A stretch of DNA of 21,685 nucleotides from contig CALDID010000206.1 in the NCBI GenBank assembly GCA_937901865.1, forward strand, positions 1-21,685. The letters run 5' to 3'. The DNA comes from an uncultured Treponema sp. (GTDB lineage Bacteria; Spirochaetota; Spirochaetia; Treponematales; Treponemataceae). Under the pieces are notes generated by a model. That model searched no databases. It worked only from the letters and a program-made list of their open reading frames with translations, and was not told the DNA's origin. The position numbers and the translations under genes are program-made. This document shows, in pieces, positions 20,040-21,685 of this stretch (its first letter is position 1; each line of letters starts with the position of its first letter).

Positions 20040-21515
20040 TCACACCACAGGCTTCATCGCGGTCATATATGCGCGGAGCTTTCGTCCGACGACTTCAATC
20101 GGGTGATTGCGGATTTCGGCATTTACGGCGACCAACTGCGTATTCGGCACAGCGGTTGAAGTGTTGCTCAAGCCCTTGCCGATAACCTCCGTTGTAACTC
20201 CTGCCATAAAGTCTTTGAGGAGCGGAACAGCCGCGTTCGCAAACAAGTAGCAGCCATATTCCGCCGTGTCAGAAATAACGCGGTTCATCTCGTACAAACG
20301 CTTGCGGTCGATGAGGTTCGCAATGAGCGGAACTTCGTGCAAACTCTCGTAATACGCGCTTTCTTCCTTGATACCAGCGTCAACCATCGTTTCAAACGCA
20401 AGCTCACAGCCCGCCTTGACCATCGCGACCATCAGAATACCCTTGTCGAAATACTCCTGCTCGCTGATTTCCTCGCTGCTCTCGGCTGTTTTCTCAAAAG
20501 CGAGCTTGCCCGTTTCCTCGCGCCACGTCAAAAGGTCGTGGTCTTTGTTCGCCCAGTCCTTCATCATCGTTGAGCTAAACTTTCCAGAGATGATGTCGTC
20601 CATGTGCTTCTGATACAAAGGAGCCATCACTTTCTTGAGCTGCTTTGAAAGCTCGTTCGCCTTGATTTTCGCAGGGTTAGAAAGTCTGTCCATCATATTC
20701 GTGATGCCGCCCCACTTCAAAGCCTCGCTGACCACGTTCCAGCCGTGCATAAGGAGCTTTGTCGCGTACTCTGGCGCAATGCCCTCGCTGACCATTTTGT
20801 CATAGCAAAGAATCGTTCCCGTCTGAAGCATACCGCACAAAATCGTCTGCTCGCCCATAAGGTCGCTCTTTACCTCGGCAACGAATGAGCTTTCAAGAAC
20901 GCCCGCCTTGCTACCTCCCATACCGACAGCCAACGCCTTTGCATACGCCCAGCCCTTGCCTTCAGGGTCGTTTACAGGGTGAACAGCGATGAGGTCAGGA
21001 ACGCCGAAGCCGCGCTCGAACTCGTGCCATACTTCCGTGCCAGGACCTTTCGGCGCGCACATCACGACGGTAATATCTTTGCGGATTTGCATTCCCTCTT
21101 CAATCATATTGAAACCGTGGCTGTACCAAAGTGCAGAGCCGTGCTTCATTCTCTTCATAACTTCTGTGATAACAGGAGTGTGCTGCTTGTCTGGAGTGAG
21201 GTTTCCCACGAGGTCAGCCGTCGGGATAAGCTCGTCGTAAGTGCCGACCTTAAAGCCGTTTTCTGTCGCGTTCTTCCAGCTCTGCCGCTTTTCCGCGATT
21301 GCGCTTTCGCGAAGTGCATAGCTTACGTCAAGCCCGCTCGCGCGAAGACACATACCTTGATTCAATCCCTGCGCACCGCAGCCGACGATAACGATTTTTT
21401 TGCCCTGCAGCGCCTTTACGCCGTCCGCGAATTCCTCTTTCGCCATTGAACGACAATGCCCAAGCTGCAATCTTGCCTCACGCCACGGAATTGAGTTGAA
21501 ATAATTCTCACCCAT
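20040..21515 (-). CDS. ilvC: Ketol-acid reductoisomerase, long (class II) form
   Basis: NADPH- and Mg-dependent enzyme of valine, leucine and isoleucine synthesis, converting acetolactate to dihydroxy-isovalerate and acetohydroxybutyrate to the isoleucine precursor. The 491-aa length and sequence follow E. coli IlvC closely: nucleotide loop IVIVGCGAQGLNQG (41-54), LRESAIAEKRQSW, LTPDKQH, APKGPGTEV, the metal/active-site stretch LESSFVAEVKSDLMGEQTIL, and the duplicated C-terminal domain with KDHDLLTWREETGK and SAYYESLHE. I start at ATG 21515, which has GGGAG upstream; the frame extends 18 codons further but those lie within the leader. The antitoxin promoter begins 2 nt after its stop, with no terminator of its own seen. 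Confidence 0.97.
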   Translation of the reverse strand: MGENYFNSIPWREARLQLGHCRSMAKEEFADGVKALQGKKIVIVGCGAQGLNQGMCLRASGLDVSYALRESAIAEKRQSWKNATENGFKVGTYDELIPTADLVGNLTPDKQHTPVITEVMKRMKHGSALWYSHGFNMIEEGMQIRKDITVVMCAPKGPGTEVWHEFERGFGVPDLIAVHPVNDPEGKGWAYAKALAVGMGGSKAGVLESSFVAEVKSDLMGEQTILCGMLQTGTILCYDKMVSEGIAPEYATKLLMHGWNVVSEALKWGGITNMMDRLSNPAKIKANELSKQLKKVMAPLYQKHMDDIISGKFSSTMMKDWANKDHDLLTWREETGKLAFEKTAESSEEISEQEYFDKGILMVAMVKAGCELAFETMVDAGIKEESAYYESLHEVPLIANLIDRKRLYEMNRVISDTAEYGCYLFANAAVPLLKDFMAGVTTEVIGKGLSNTSTAVPNTQLVAVNAEIRNHPIEVVGRKLRAYMTAMKPVV

Positions 21516-21557
21516 ATCAGTTCTCCCTAGAAAAGTGTTTCTTTGTTTACGAGAATG

Positions 21558-21586
21558 AGTATAGCACAAAAGAAGTAGTGCGTAAA
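21558..21586 (-). promoter_or_regulatory. Promoter of ilvC
   Basis: Minus strand: -35 TTTACG (21586-21581), 17-nt spacer, extended -10 TGC-TATACT (-10 at 21563-21558). It gives a leader of roughly 36 nt containing the GGGAG ribosome site. No leader-peptide attenuator is visible. Confidence 0.6.
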
Positions 21587-21634
21587 GTGAAATGATTTCA
21601 TTGTGACATTGCGTTTACAGCACGAAAGAGCATT

Positions 21635-21685
21635 AGACCTGTTCGGAAACAGTATGTCATTGCCGTACTTGATACGGCAATCTAT
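21635..21685 (+). repeat. Dispersed hairpin repeat, copy at the window edge
   Basis: Flank CTGTTCGGAAACAGTATGTC, then perfect 9-bp arms ATTGCCGTA (21659-21667) and TACGGCAAT (21673-21681) around loop CTTGA, then CTAT. Same family as at 5494-5680 and 18498-18620; it may continue past the window. Confidence 0.8.

Overview
The window looks like the chromosome of a diderm host-associated bacterium, most probably a spirochaete of the genus Treponema. This is an inference from several signs: a dnaX-ybaB-recR operon running straight into a pair of FtsX-type permeases, a LolA-like protein beside an outer-membrane barrel protein, many dispersed hairpin repeats, and A/T-rich -10 boxes. No rRNA or tRNA gene was seen.

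Layout. 1-1268 (-): nearly complete sodium:neurotransmitter symporter. 1321-1610: composite tandem repeats. 1614-3095 (-): AEC permease followed by a small PD-(D/E)XK nuclease. 3203-3976 (+): helical protein of DUF6261 type, converging with 3943-5445 (-), a secreted transglutaminase-like protein. 5446-5749: cluster of dispersed hairpins. 5750-6988 (+): CLC transporter with fluoride-type (CLC-F) signatures. 7020-12276 (+): dnaX, YbaB/EbfC gene, recR and two FtsX permeases, nearly all overlapping or abutting. 12424-14651 (+): LolA-like protein and outer-membrane protein. 14723-15862 (+): WecA/MraY-type glycosyl-phosphate transferase with a C10 tract at its end, then a terminator. 15944-16672 (-): LolD-type ABC ATPase, divergent from 16750-18492 (+), a B12-binding-type radical SAM protein. 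18557-19280 (-): unknown gene with a probable 5' frameshift. 19316-19897 (-): ToxN/AbiQ-family toxin of a type III toxin-antitoxin system, preceded by a promoter, a short antitoxin RNA candidate and a terminator. 20040-21515 (-): long-form ketol-acid reductoisomerase ilvC.

How they work together. The two FtsX permeases, the LolA-like protein, the barrel protein and the distant ABC ATPase could form one envelope lipoprotein or outer-membrane trafficking system, with the ATPase placed on the opposite strand. dnaX, the YbaB gene and recR form the classical replication/repair operon.

Most interesting. (1) The type III toxin-antitoxin locus: its antitoxin RNA seems to lack the tandem repeats normal for the family. 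(2) Six genes have a -10 box ending 6-8 nt before the start codon and no Shine-Dalgarno sequence, which predicts leaderless mRNAs. (3) A dispersed hairpin repeat family has compensatory stem changes between copies. (4) Two homopolymer tracts, A7 and C10, could switch or break reading frames.
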